DNA of 64,000 nt from Staphylotrichum longicolle (GCA_019096155.1 JAHCVI010000004.1:2914001-2978000); one strand, 5' to 3'. Shown: positions 1-9,468, counted from the stretch's first letter. Notes: generated by a model from the sequence alone, not told the origin. Numbers and translations: made by a program.

Positions 1-712
1 CCACGATGACGTACTCCTCCAATCCGCCGTAGTCGTGCCGGTAGACCTTGAAGAAACCGTGCATTCCGTCCATTTCCGAGCCCACAGAGTACTGGCCGCG
101 GCCTTGGCTCGTGGAAAAGGTAGCCACACAGCCGTCCGGGGTGGCGTTGATCAACAGCGGGATGTTCTTGTACAGGGGATCGGTCCGGTAGACATCGTAG
201 CCGAAGCTGTCCGTGGCCGAGAGCTCGAAGCGACGGCCCGAGAGATCCATCGGCGCCGCCTTCTCGCCCAGGCCGACGTGCAGCGTTTGGCGGTTGTAGC
301 GCGTGTAGTGGGCAATCCCCTCGCCATCCACCACATAGCTCCGGTTCGGCAAATCTTGAAAGATTGGGAACCGCTGGTCCTCGATCGAGATGGACACCAG
401 CGGCGTCTCCCCGGCGAAGTCCACATGGGCCGTTATGTCGCCAATTTGAATCCTTTTGCCCTTGTCCGTCGAGGTCACCGTTGGCACCGCGCCCTCCATT
501 TCCGTCTCCATCCGCGGGACACTGGGATACAGGGGCACGGGGTGTGTCTCCGACTTGAACGTCGTCCGAAAGACATTGGGGCGAATCGTCTCGAAGATAA
601 ACTCGAATGGCAGGGAGGAGTCGGAGATTAGTGTCAGTGACGGGCAGTTCTGATCCTGCTGAGGAGGACTAAGCTTCCAAGAGGAGGGGATGCGTTCTCT
701 TTGAGGGGGCAT
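1..712 (-). CDS. Alpha-glucosidase, GH31 family (5' part, runs off the left edge)
   Basis: The minus strand is open without a stop from an ATG at 712 to the window edge, giving the first 237 residues. The ATG context (GCTAAAATGCC) is good for a filamentous fungus. The sequence matches the N-terminal beta-sandwich domain of GH31 glucosidases: HVGLGEKAAPMDLSGRRFEL, then a Asp-Ser-Phe-Gly-Tyr-Asp stretch and TDPLYKNIPLLI. These precede the catalytic barrel, which lies outside the window, so the catalytic aspartates cannot be checked. No signal peptide is visible at the N-terminus, suggesting an intracellular enzyme that hydrolyses alpha-glucosides. Related GH31 enzymes (alpha-xylosidase, sulfoquinovosidase) cannot be excluded from this part alone. 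Confidence 0.82.
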   Translation of the reverse strand, partial: MPPQRERIPSSWKLSPPQQDQNCPSLTLISDSSLPFEFIFETIRPNVFRTTFKSETHPVPLYPSVPRMETEMEGAVPTVTSTDKGKRIQIGDITAHVDFAGETPLVSISIEDQRFPIFQDLPNRSYVVDGEGIAHYTRYNRQTLHVGLGEKAAPMDLSGRRFELSATDSFGYDVYRTDPLYKNIPLLINATPDGCVATFSTSQGRGQYSVGSEMDGMHGFFKVYRHDYGGLEEYVIV

Positions 713-1521
713 TTTAGCGGTTTTCGGGAGTTGGTAGAAAAAAAAAGTTATCAAGAAACTGAACACAATGGTCCAACGTCTAGTTTATGAACTAGGTAGC
801 TTCAGAGGTACTCAAACGCGGAGTCGCTTGTTGTGCAGGCTGCGCATGTGGCCAACGAGAAGCCAATCAGCTGTTGGGATCTGCCATGTGTTGAGAAGCA
901 GGTCTTTTCGTGGGTTGGAGAATGGGTCGATGCCGGCGAAGAGTCAACCAGCCCGCGCCCCTCCGGTTCCCAGTTCTCACGCGCCATTTCTAGGTGCTTG
1001 ACGTAAGAGAAAGGGCCATTCAGATCAGAATGCGGACCTGTCATCTATCGCGCCGAGCCCACACAGGTGTTCTCCAGAATCGGACATGTAATTCCCTACA
1101 TAGGCTTCTAGCCTTGGCTACAAACTAAATGCCGTAGGGTTCGTTTTCCTGTAGGGGTCAGTGGAATCTATCGATTAGCTCTCTAGCGGGTAGGTAATAT
1201 GGCTCGTTGACGACGGTTTCTCTACGCCCTCTCCCGACTGCCGCCTTTGGGCTCGAGTAGAGCCTGGGACCGTTTGCCCCGACTCGCAAGCCGCATGCCA
1301 TCAAGCTCCTAGGGACACAGTCTAGATGGTTTATTCGCACCCCCATTCTCAGTCGGCCTGCCTACCAGTGAGCGGGATGGATCTTCCCCAGAAGAGGATG
1401 GCCGGTTTATTGGGCCTTCGGTGAATACTGGGGTCCAGTCCAGCGATACATGCGGCCGGGGACAACCGCATCATTGGAGGACGGTTGATATGGTGGGTAG
1501 AAAGAAAATTCAGAGAGACGA
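713..1521. other. Intergenic region
   Basis: This stretch lies upstream of the GH31 gene and downstream of the homeodomain gene. Short ORFs here lack fungal codon bias and I recognise nothing in them. It should contain the GH31 promoter and the 3' UTR of the transcription factor gene. Confidence 0.5.
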
Positions 1522-3264
1522 TCAGGAGATCCCTTTCGAGTTTGCAGACCTCTCCTCGGGCGAGATCGCATTCCGCACCATGGCCTTGTACAAGGGATCG
1601 AACCCCCAGTCGCCCGACCAGTCCGCCATATGCTGGCCGTTTTTGAAGTGCTCGGCCAGGTGATCTGCGCGCGCCGCCCACGTTGTCATGACCAGCTGAC
1701 AGAATCCGCACCGGCTCTGGATCTCGTTGGTGACGACACGACAAGCCTCGACGCGAAAGGCGGGGATCGTGGTGCAGTGATGAAACTTGCGGAGATGCTG
1801 GATCAAGTGGTCCTTGCGCCGGAATGAACGCTCTAACAGGGGCCGATCTGCACACGTCTCAAACTCATGGTCCGAGAAATGGGATGCGGTAAGCGGTGAT
1901 ACGTTGCAGAAGTCGCACGGTAGTGACTCGCCGCCGGCCGTGTCGAGGATGGCTGAGCCCACGTTACATATCCAGGACTCCAGCGACAAGTGCACACTCT
2001 TCTCATGCCGGACCCAGTCATGCTTCTTCTTGAACGAGTCCAGGCAGAAGGTGCACTGGTACGGATTGTCTGCCGCGGACCGGAGTAGAGGCCGTCTGCG
2101 TCGGGATCGAGACCGTGGCCGTCCCTCCGACAGCGGGAACGGCAGATAGCTCTCTGATTGATGACTCCAGGCGGACGAGAAACTCTCAGATGAGGCCTGG
2201 GACGGCTCACTGTCGATGCTCGAGACCGAGGATGCCAGGTGGTGAGGGCTGGGACTGGTGTCGGCAGATGTAACGGGTTGGTTCCATGGTTTGCCGGTGC
2301 CCCCTGCGGCAATAGCTCGCTGGATGGCCGACTCAGAGACAGGCTCCTGGTCCGGCGGTGATCGCTGCCAGCGTTCCATGGGCGTCAGAGGCGCGGACCG
2401 GGCGATGGGCATAGGGGAGCCACTGCGGAAGATCTGGCCTGGCCGAGAGGTGCGCCGGGCCATCCGGCTGCGCCGCCTTGCATTGGCAAACCAGGTAGAT
2501 ATCTGCTTCTCGGTCAGACCGGTTTGCTGGGCAAACACCGCCTTTTGCTCGTCCGTGGGATACGGGTCATGTTGGTTCTGATAGAGCCAATCCCGCAACA
2601 CCTTGGCCGCTTTTCGAGAGAACCGCCGTTTGGGCTGCCCGTCTTCTTCCGCCATTTCTGTAAAATGTGGCGACTGCGTCTGGCCCTCTTGTGATTCGGA
2701 CTGTTGAGGCGCATAAACGCCAGAAATCAAGTCCTCCTCTGTCCATTCGGCAACCCCATGCAAATGATTGAAGACGGGAACGACGGTCTCGAAGCCTGCG
2801 GCATTGCGCTTCTCGCCGCGGGAGAGGCTGCATTCGCGGAAGAGGGCGGCGCAGCTGGAACAGGAGGTGACGGGGTTCGGGTTGGCGGCGGTGGTGCGGA
2901 GGGTGAGACACTGCAGTCGGTGTTGCTGGCAGTATGTGCATGGAACTGGGGGGTGATAGGCTCCGTCAAGCCATCGGGAGATGTTGACAAAGTCTTCTGG
3001 CGCGTAGATGGGCGTCGAGGTGAGGTCGGTCGCTTCAGGCAGCCTGCCCCTTTCGCAGGGTTCGCTCAGGAGGATCTCCAGCGAGCCCCATTCTTCCTGC
3101 GACTGGAGAGTAGTTTCACATGTGACCGCTGCCACCGCTGCCACCGGGTCTGCAAAATCTGAAACGGCATCCAAATGGTCTGAGGACAGCCAGAGGGTCC
3201 AGTCGATGTCGTCCAAAGACAACGGCGCTTGGTCGGCGGAGAAGTCGGAGGAGGGGTCGGCCAT
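1522..3264 (-). CDS. TALE-type homeodomain and C2H2 zinc-finger transcription factor
   Basis: Intronless gene of 580 residues. The reading frame extends 30 codons further upstream, but only from a GTG through a Pro/Leu-rich stretch, so the ATG at 3264 (MADPSSDF) is taken as the start. Residues about 212-271 form a homeodomain with the third-helix core WFANARRRSR. The loop segment NQHDPYPTDEQK shows the longer TALE/KN-like loop. Residues 109-144 contain six cysteines (C109, C112, C119, C135, C138, C144), reminiscent of but not spaced like a standard Zn2Cys6 cluster. Two canonical C2H2 fingers follow: C404/C407/H420/H425 and C519/C522/H535/H539; further Cys/His residues lie between them. A basic Arg/Ser run near 385-395 could be a nuclear signal. 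Such homeodomain plus C2H2 proteins are known in filamentous ascomycetes as nuclear DNA-binding regulators. The target genes cannot be read from the sequence. Confidence 0.88.
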   Translation of the reverse strand: MADPSSDFSADQAPLSLDDIDWTLWLSSDHLDAVSDFADPVAAVAAVTCETTLQSQEEWGSLEILLSEPCERGRLPEATDLTSTPIYAPEDFVNISRWLDGAYHPPVPCTYCQQHRLQCLTLRTTAANPNPVTSCSSCAALFRECSLSRGEKRNAAGFETVVPVFNHLHGVAEWTEEDLISGVYAPQQSESQEGQTQSPHFTEMAEEDGQPKRRFSRKAAKVLRDWLYQNQHDPYPTDEQKAVFAQQTGLTEKQISTWFANARRRSRMARRTSRPGQIFRSGSPMPIARSAPLTPMERWQRSPPDQEPVSESAIQRAIAAGGTGKPWNQPVTSADTSPSPHHLASSVSSIDSEPSQASSESFSSAWSHQSESYLPFPLSEGRPRSRSRRRRPLLRSAADNPYQCTFCLDSFKKKHDWVRHEKSVHLSLESWICNVGSAILDTAGGESLPCDFCNVSPLTASHFSDHEFETCADRPLLERSFRRKDHLIQHLRKFHHCTTIPAFRVEACRVVTNEIQSRCGFCQLVMTTWAARADHLAEHFKNGQHMADWSGDWGFDPLYKAMVRNAISPEERSANSKGIS

Positions 3265-3807
3265 CGCGGGGCAAATGCGCTGCGGGGAGAGAATGCGGAG
3301 GGGAAGGAAGAGGTGGAAGGGAAGAGGGGACCGTGCAGGGAGGAAAAGGGCCACAAAGGCTCACCACCTGCTGCATATGGTTAGTTGGGGGAGGCGATTT
3401 TGGGCATCCCACAGCAGGCGGCCAGGGGTTTGGACCCACTGTATTTTCAGAAGTTCAGGGCTCCAATCATCGGGCAACGACCGACCAACTTTCTGCACCC
3501 TGCGACAACAGATGGTGACTTTTAGGTAAAGTAACAAGGAGACGGATAGAGGAGTAAGAGGGCTCATCGCTACATCGAGGGAGCTAAAATACTCTCCAAC
3601 TACCAAGAAACTTGCTCAGAGGGGTTCGGGAAGTCCGCCACATGATGCTCTCTGCGCCTTTGGCCGGTTGGATTCCACGATACCTACTCGCACTCAAGAT
3701 ACATAGGTACCTGGTAGGTAGGATCGTAATCCGATGTCTGCCCAATCAGGTCCCTCCCATCATTGCTCCAGACTGCTCGCTCATCTTGATTAGGTATCCT
3801 TCCAACT
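3265..3807. other. Intergenic region
   Basis: This is the 5' region of the homeodomain gene and the 3' region of the fusion-enzyme gene (both on the minus strand). I see no gene. The motif ctacctaggtacctatgt-like sequence near 3690-3720 is a short imperfect palindrome (ACCTA/TAGGT units) of unknown meaning. Confidence 0.4.
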
Positions 3808-6105
3808 CTATGATCTCGCCTGGCAGAATTCCTGAATGAACTGCCGAAGAAGCTCGCACAGCTGACGCACACTCTCAACTTCGACCCGTTCCTCACGCGA
3901 GTGCAAGCCTGCCCCCGACGGACCCATGACGACGCTGGGGATGCCCGCCTCAGTGAGCAACGCGGCGTCGCACCAGAACGGGACACTCTGCACCCGGGGA
4001 GGGTGTCCGATCACGCCCGCGCCCAGCTCGACCAGTTGCTGCACCACGGGGTGGTCGTGAGGCACGTGTTGGCTGGGGCGCGACAGCGTGATGCGTGGCT
4101 CGCGGTAGCGGAACTCGGGGTGCTCTCTGCCGAGCCGCTCCAGGAGCGCCCCCAGCTCGGCCAGGATACTCGCGTTGGTCTGCACCGGCACGGTTCGGTA
4201 TTCCAGCGTCAGCGTACAGCTGGCGGGATACGAGGACACTTCCTCTCCGCCCTGGATGAGGCCACAGTGCAGCGACGCTGGTCCGAGGACAGGATCGACG
4301 GGCAACTGCGCCTGGTGCTCGCGCAGCGCCTGGAGCAGGAGTCCCATGTTCAGGATCGCATCCACCCCCTCGGCCGGCTGCGACCCGTGGGCCGCTCGGC
4401 CAAGAACCTCCACCTCCACCCACACAAAGCCCTTGTGCGCGTGGGCGATGGCGAGGTTGGTCGGTTCCAGCACCAGCCCGGTGTCGGCGCGCCACCCAGC
4501 CGCGATCACGTCCTTCGTGCCCTGGGACGCGTCCTCCTCATCGGCCACGGCCGCAATCATCACGTCTCCCGCGAGGGGCGTCGCGCGGGCCACGAGAAGC
4601 GCCACAAGCCCCGCCGCCAGACCTCCCTTCATGTCCAGCGTGCCGCGCCCAAACACCACCTCCTTCCCCTCCTTCATCCCGAGACGGCCTGTCAGCGCGT
4701 CCCCCTCGTAGGTGGCCAGACTGACCGTGTCCACGTGCCCGTTGAGCATGAGCGACTTGCCGCCGCCGCCGGAGCCGCGCACGACGCCCACCACGGACGG
4801 CCGGCCCGGAACCGTCTCGACGCGGTGGTGCTCGATGGCGCGGTGGGCAAACCACGCGCACAGGTAGTTGACGATGGCCGACTCGCCGGCGCCCTGCGTC
4901 TTGGAGAGGGTCGGGTTGGACGAGTTGATGCGCGTGAGCACCTGGGTCAGCGCCACGGGGTCGTCCACGGAGACGTCTGGGGGAAGTTCGTAGGGGCGGG
5001 AGCCCTCGGTGCTGAAGAGCAGGATGGTTGACTCGGGCGAGAAGAGGGGAGACGTGTCTGGGCTCTCGGCCTTGAGCCGGCGGATGGCCGCCAGCGGAGC
5101 AGCACCGCAGGGACCCGCGTCGATGGACTGGGCCGAGAGGTCCTGGGCGGCGCGGTGGCTCTCCCAGTCTGAGACGGTAACGCTGATGTCGAGCAGCTGT
5201 TGCAGCAGTGGCCAGGCGGCAGACGACACCGTGCCGCAGTTCATCCCGGCCATGATGCTGGGACTGGTGACGATAGATGTCGGCCGGCCTTGCTGCAGGC
5301 TGTGAGTCAGGCACGGCGCGGTATCCGGCTCCACGGCCACCACCGTCGCGGGCGTCTCGCGAGACTTGTAATGGGCGGCGACGGCTTGCGCAAACGAGCC
5401 CACGCCCACCGGTGCCACGACGACGCTAGCCTGCAGGCTGAGGGCATGCAGCTGGTTGTCGGCCTCGCGCAGGGAGGTGGCGTAGCCCTCCACCACCCAA
5501 GCTGGAATCTCCTCGTAGCCTTCCATCGCAGTGTCCTGCACTAGAATACCCCGAGGTATTTCTGCAGCCGCAGCGGCCGCCATCATTACGGCCCGGTCAT
5601 AATCCCCCTCGACGACCACCACCTCGGCCCCTTCAGACCGAATCCGCCCCTGCGTGTAAGCATGCATAGTGCACGAGACGTAGATCTGACATCGCAACGA
5701 CATCTGCCTCGCAACGCACGCCACCGCGCGGCCATGGTTGCCCTCGGTCGCCGCGACGAGGGTGATGGGCGCGGCAGCCTCGGCGCCGCGCAGGTGCTCG
5801 ACGAGGACCTCCAAGGGCGTGCCGTCGGGCAATCCCACGGCCGAGCGCACGGCCTGGTAGATGGCCCAGGAGGCGCCCAGGACTTTGAACGAGGGCAGGC
5901 CGAAGCGGTTGCTCTCTTGCTTGACGAAGACTGCCCGGACGCCGAGCTCGTCGGCGACGGCGGGCAGTGAAGTAAGTGGGCTTGGGGTGTAGCCGGGGAA
6001 CTGCTTGTGAAATGACAGCGCCTCTGACGTTGCCAACGAGGTAGTTGTCGTTGGGGTCGCTGTCGGCGTCGGGTTGACGTAGATTGGTCGGCGGAAGGTT
6101 GACAT
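3808..6105 (-). CDS. Diaminopropionate ammonia-lyase-like / M20 peptidase fusion enzyme
   Basis: Single-exon gene of 765 residues with two enzyme halves. Residues about 30-375 are a fold-type II PLP enzyme closest to 2,3-diaminopropionate ammonia-lyase (bacterial YgeX). Family signatures include QESNRFGLPSFKVLGASW (Schiff-base lysine K74), EGNHGRAVA (121-129), VQDTAMEGYEEIPAW (189-203), GVGSFAQ and SIMAGMNCGT. Residues about 385-765 are an M20 metallopeptidase of the ArgE/DapE type (YgeY-like). All expected metal or catalytic residues are present: H457-x-D459, bridging D491, the E523/E524 pair, E547 and H735. Known chemistry is alpha,beta-elimination of diaminopropionate to pyruvate and ammonia for the first half, and hydrolysis of an N-acyl or similar amide for the second. 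No targeting signal is visible, so the enzyme is probably cytosolic. The gene diverges from the M20 amidohydrolase across 336 bp. One family Asp appears replaced by Glu (E121). The natural substrate is unknown. Confidence 0.85.
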   Translation of the reverse strand: MSTFRRPIYVNPTPTATPTTTTSLATSEALSFHKQFPGYTPSPLTSLPAVADELGVRAVFVKQESNRFGLPSFKVLGASWAIYQAVRSAVGLPDGTPLEVLVEHLRGAEAAAPITLVAATEGNHGRAVACVARQMSLRCQIYVSCTMHAYTQGRIRSEGAEVVVVEGDYDRAVMMAAAAAAEIPRGILVQDTAMEGYEEIPAWVVEGYATSLREADNQLHALSLQASVVVAPVGVGSFAQAVAAHYKSRETPATVVAVEPDTAPCLTHSLQQGRPTSIVTSPSIMAGMNCGTVSSAAWPLLQQLLDISVTVSDWESHRAAQDLSAQSIDAGPCGAAPLAAIRRLKAESPDTSPLFSPESTILLFSTEGSRPYELPPDVSVDDPVALTQVLTRINSSNPTLSKTQGAGESAIVNYLCAWFAHRAIEHHRVETVPGRPSVVGVVRGSGGGGKSLMLNGHVDTVSLATYEGDALTGRLGMKEGKEVVFGRGTLDMKGGLAAGLVALLVARATPLAGDVMIAAVADEEDASQGTKDVIAAGWRADTGLVLEPTNLAIAHAHKGFVWVEVEVLGRAAHGSQPAEGVDAILNMGLLLQALREHQAQLPVDPVLGPASLHCGLIQGGEEVSSYPASCTLTLEYRTVPVQTNASILAELGALLERLGREHPEFRYREPRITLSRPSQHVPHDHPVVQQLVELGAGVIGHPPRVQSVPFWCDAALLTEAGIPSVVMGPSGAGLHSREERVEVESVRQLCELLRQFIQEFCQARS

Positions 6106-6441
6106 GATTGTGTGTTTGTGGATTTGTGGGTGTTCTCGAATTCGACTTTGCCTGGACTCATGGGGACCCCAATCTTCTAAGGTAAGCGCAAGTATTTATT
6201 TTGATCTTGGTCTCTGTTTGAATTGCGCCCTCTTCCGACAGACAATGTCTGGAGAAGGCGCGCCATTCCCCGCTGCCGAGATGCGCCCTCCCGCGACAAC
6301 TCGGAACCCATCAGATGTCCGGAGAGGGCGCGCGGAGGCAAAATCCCCAGCGATAAGAACCCAGAATCTAAAAGGGTCCCACACAAACCCGGCGAACTCC
6401 CATTTGCTTCACGGCGTCACGACCGCATCCCCAATCCGACC
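6106..6441. promoter_or_regulatory. Shared divergent promoter with four copies of a 16-nt motif in two inverted pairs
   Basis: The segment separates the start codons of the fusion enzyme (minus) and the amidohydrolase (plus). It contains a 16-nt motif four times: 6225-6240 (+), 6246-6261 (-), 6283-6298 (+) and 6316-6331 (-). The consensus is GCGCCCTCTCCNGACA, with 11 of 16 positions identical in all four copies. Each plus copy is followed by a minus copy, giving two head-to-head inverted repeats with spacers of 5 and 17 nt. One GATAAG at 6352-6357 fits a GATA-factor (AreA/NIT2-type) site, a weak signal alone. The arrangement suggests a dimeric regulator controlling both genes; this is inference. 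Confidence 0.6.
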
Positions 6442-8023
6442 ATGTTTGGCCGTACAAGATCACGCCAATTGCTGCCGCCAGCGCTGCGCCACTCCCTGTC
6501 CACTGCCTCGGGGTCCGGCGTGCGGATCAACTCGGGTCGCCTCCTGGAGACGCTACATCAGACCTGCGAATGGGGGAGCGCCCACCGCTATGGCGAGTAA
6601 GTGAAACTCGACGCTGGAAACATCTCTCGGCTTTGGTCGGGGTAGCGAGTTGTCTGACTGTATGGGATACATGAAGCGGTCCGACCGAGACGGGCATGGC
6701 ACGGCTCTGCCTGACCGACGAGGATGCCAAAGTGCGGCGCTGGCTCCGGGAGGAAGTCGAAAAGCTGGGCTGCACCGTCACAGTCGACCAGATGGGCAAC
6801 ATGTTTGCCCGACAGCAAGGGTCCCTCGGGTCATCCGCGCCCATGACGGCGATGGGCAGCCATCTCGACACTCAGCCCAGGGGAGGTCGCTACGATGGCA
6901 TCCTGGGAGTCCTCGCCGGCCTGGAGGTTTTGCGAACCATGAAGGAGAACGGATTTCGAACGGCTTTTGACATCGGCTGGTCAACTGGACCAAGTAGGTT
7001 TACCCTCTGTTGCGTTTTAACGCCGCAAAAGGCACAACATGGTAGTTCTAACTACGAGACTTGTCCAAAAACAGCGAAGAGGGTGCCCGCCCCAAGTCCA
7101 TGTGCTCGTCCGGTGTCTGGGCCGGCGCACCCCCTCGAGAGCGCCTGGGCGTTGACGGACATTTTCAACCCGGGCCGACCCTGCGCTCCGAGCTCGAGCG
7201 TCACGGTCTCCTCGGCCCCGTCGCCTGCTCCCACGATCCGGCCGCCGGATACCCGTTGGGCGCCCACTTCGAGCTTCACATCGAGCAAGGCCCCATCCTG
7301 GAAGAAGCAGGCAAGTCCGTGGGCGTGGTGCGCGGCGCCCAGGGCTACCGCTGGCTCACCATCACCGTCGGCGGTCGCGACGCCCACACGGGCACCACCC
7401 CGCTCGCGGCGCGCCGTGATCCCGTGCTGGCCGCGTCCAAGATGATCGTGGCGTCCAACGCCATCGCCAAGCGGCACGGCGCCCTCGCCTCCACGGGAGT
7501 GGTGAAGCTGCCGCGCACCGCGTCAACCAACACGGTCGCCTCCGAGGTGAGCTTCACGCTGGACATCCGCCATCCACGGGACCGCGTGGTGCACGCGGTG
7601 CAGGACGAATGCCTACAGGCGTTTGCCGAGATTGCGCGGGAGGACGGCAGGGGGGTCACGCTGGACTGGACGCTGGACACGGACTCGGCGGCGGTGGAGT
7701 TTGACGAGGGTTGCATCGCAGCCGTGCGGGACGCGGCCACGGGACTGGTCGGTGAGGACCAGTGGATGGAGCTGACGAGCGGCGCGGGCCACGATAGCGT
7801 CTATACTAGTCGGCACTGCCCGACGGCCATGATCTTTGTGCCGTGCAAAGGGGGCGTGAGCCATCATCCTGAGGAGTACTGCAGCCCGACTCAATGGTAA
7901 GTGCGCCCCGTCCACTGTTGGAGGTGATCTATTGGTTAATTCTTGTGTAGTGAGCTCGGGACACAGACTCTGCTGGAGGCAGTGGTCAACTATGACCGGA
8001 TGAGAAGTGATGTAGTAGCTTGA
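6442..8023 (+). CDS. M20 N-carbamoyl-amino-acid amidohydrolase / beta-ureidopropionase-like, apparently frameshifted
   Basis: Four exons: 6442-6596, 6677-6993, 7075-7896 and 7951-8023. The introns have good borders; that at 6994-7074 carries a CTAAC branch site. All metal-ligand motifs of the Zn-dependent N-carbamoyl-L-amino-acid hydrolase, beta-alanine synthase and allantoate amidohydrolase family are present: GSHLDT, RYDGILGVL, EEGAR, HIEQGP and SHHPEEY. Family chemistry is hydrolysis of a ureido (N-carbamoyl) group to free amine, CO2 and ammonia. The frame is damaged. After AFDIG the family motif LVNWTN continues one base out of frame (6975-6993). LESAWALTDIFNPG (about 7130-7175) is also in a different frame from the sequence on both sides, though these two shifts cancel. 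Using a weak GTCAAC donor at 6980 instead would restore frame but lose LVNWTN. It is either a decaying gene or an assembly error. The divergent partner is the fusion enzyme. Confidence 0.72.
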
Positions 8024-9468
8024 GTCGAAGACGAACATTGATGAATGTCCGCGCGACAGAAACCCAGGCCATTTTCCAGATCGAATCACAAGGATGCTGC
8101 ACAACAATCACTAAAACCCATCGTCTCTTGCATCACATGGAAGACGCGCCACTAATTCATGTCAACAACCTTGGACGACAGAATAGCTGGGTGAAAAGAG
8201 CACTTGACGGGTGAAGAATCCATCGACAGCCACTAGTTGATTTGGGTTGCGGAGCACAAATCTTGATTGTTTCAAAGCGAGCGCGCACAGCACTGCCAGG
8301 GAACCATGCTATGTTCCATTGACCTAGGCCCTAGTTCAGTCAAACGGTTAGGTACCTTGGTAGAGGAGCCAAACATCTCTGTCCACCCTCCTCAGGCCAA
8401 TCTACCGCCTCTCACGCGACGACTGTCTTCCCCTCTCCCGGTATCAGACGCGGAAACCTCCAACGCCGGCACCTGATGCGGCAACATTGCTTTTCTGGCA
8501 GGTTGTCCCGCCGTACATCGAATATGAACTCCTGCAATTGAGGCAAGACCGTTGTGGCCAATCAAGACAGTCCCGCTGAGACAGAAATAGCCGCTAGTCC
8601 CGCTCACGCCGCGTCGAGGAAGGTTTCGCGGTACAAACGCCAAGCCAAACGTAACGATGACACCCATCGTTGAAACCCAGATCGGGTAAATGGCCATGCT
8701 GGCCTCAACCACACGGTAGCATCAGCAGAATCTGGGGTAAGCTGAGCCTCAACCGGACGTTCCCATGTCAGCCCCGTCCCGCTGCGGAGATTCTGACAGG
8801 GTAGTACTACCAGGTACGAGCAATCATGTCCAATATCTCGGGAAATTATTCGCGGCTGACTTCGTGTGTGTTTCAACGTGTTCTTTTTCTCCCCCCCTCC
8901 TCCGCAAATACTTTACCTTCCACTCTCGCCCTTCAGTCACCATTGTGATCCAGACTTTGACGTCTCCTCATCAATGGCGGTGTGCTTATTCTGTCCTCCA
9001 CTCTTAGGCTTCACCGCATCGGTAGTTGTGGACTTATGCACAACAGGGGTACATACTAGTATGACCTAGTACTAGCCCCAAACCCCCCAGCCACCCAGGC
9101 CCGGCACCAGACCTTACTGAAACGTCCCCGGGCGGGCACAACTGCTACCGGGCTCAGTTCTTTTTACAAACAAAAGTGGCAAAACCCTGTTACAAACCCA
9201 CTACCTACGAGTTTCAAACATCAAATCTCATCGTCGACGGTATTAGCAGCGACGCACCCCCTATCCGAATACGATATCACGCTCGAGTCGAGCCAGTACC
9301 ACACCAAGTCCGCCACTGCGATCAAACTCCAACCTCTTCACCCGCTACAAAACAGAACAGCCTACACCTGAGCGAGCCCAACTACCTACCTAGCCATAGC
9401 GCCAGCCCCAACAGACGGAAGGACAAAAACACGAACAGCACCCGCAAAGCCCAAAACACACCAAAGGC
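8024..9468. other. Intergenic region
   Basis: About 1.4 kb without a recognisable gene. Short ORFs on both strands lack the C/G third-position bias of the flanking genes. The A/C-rich part from about 9060 is probably the promoter and 5' UTR of the small gene that follows. Confidence 0.45.

Noticed and set aside
35..631. 198-codon plus-strand ORF at the left edge
   Set aside because: Antisense to the GH31 frame, which carries clear family motifs.
3901..5031. 376-codon plus-strand ORF
   Set aside because: Antisense to the fusion enzyme and rich in His/Arg/Gly shadow codons; no domain.
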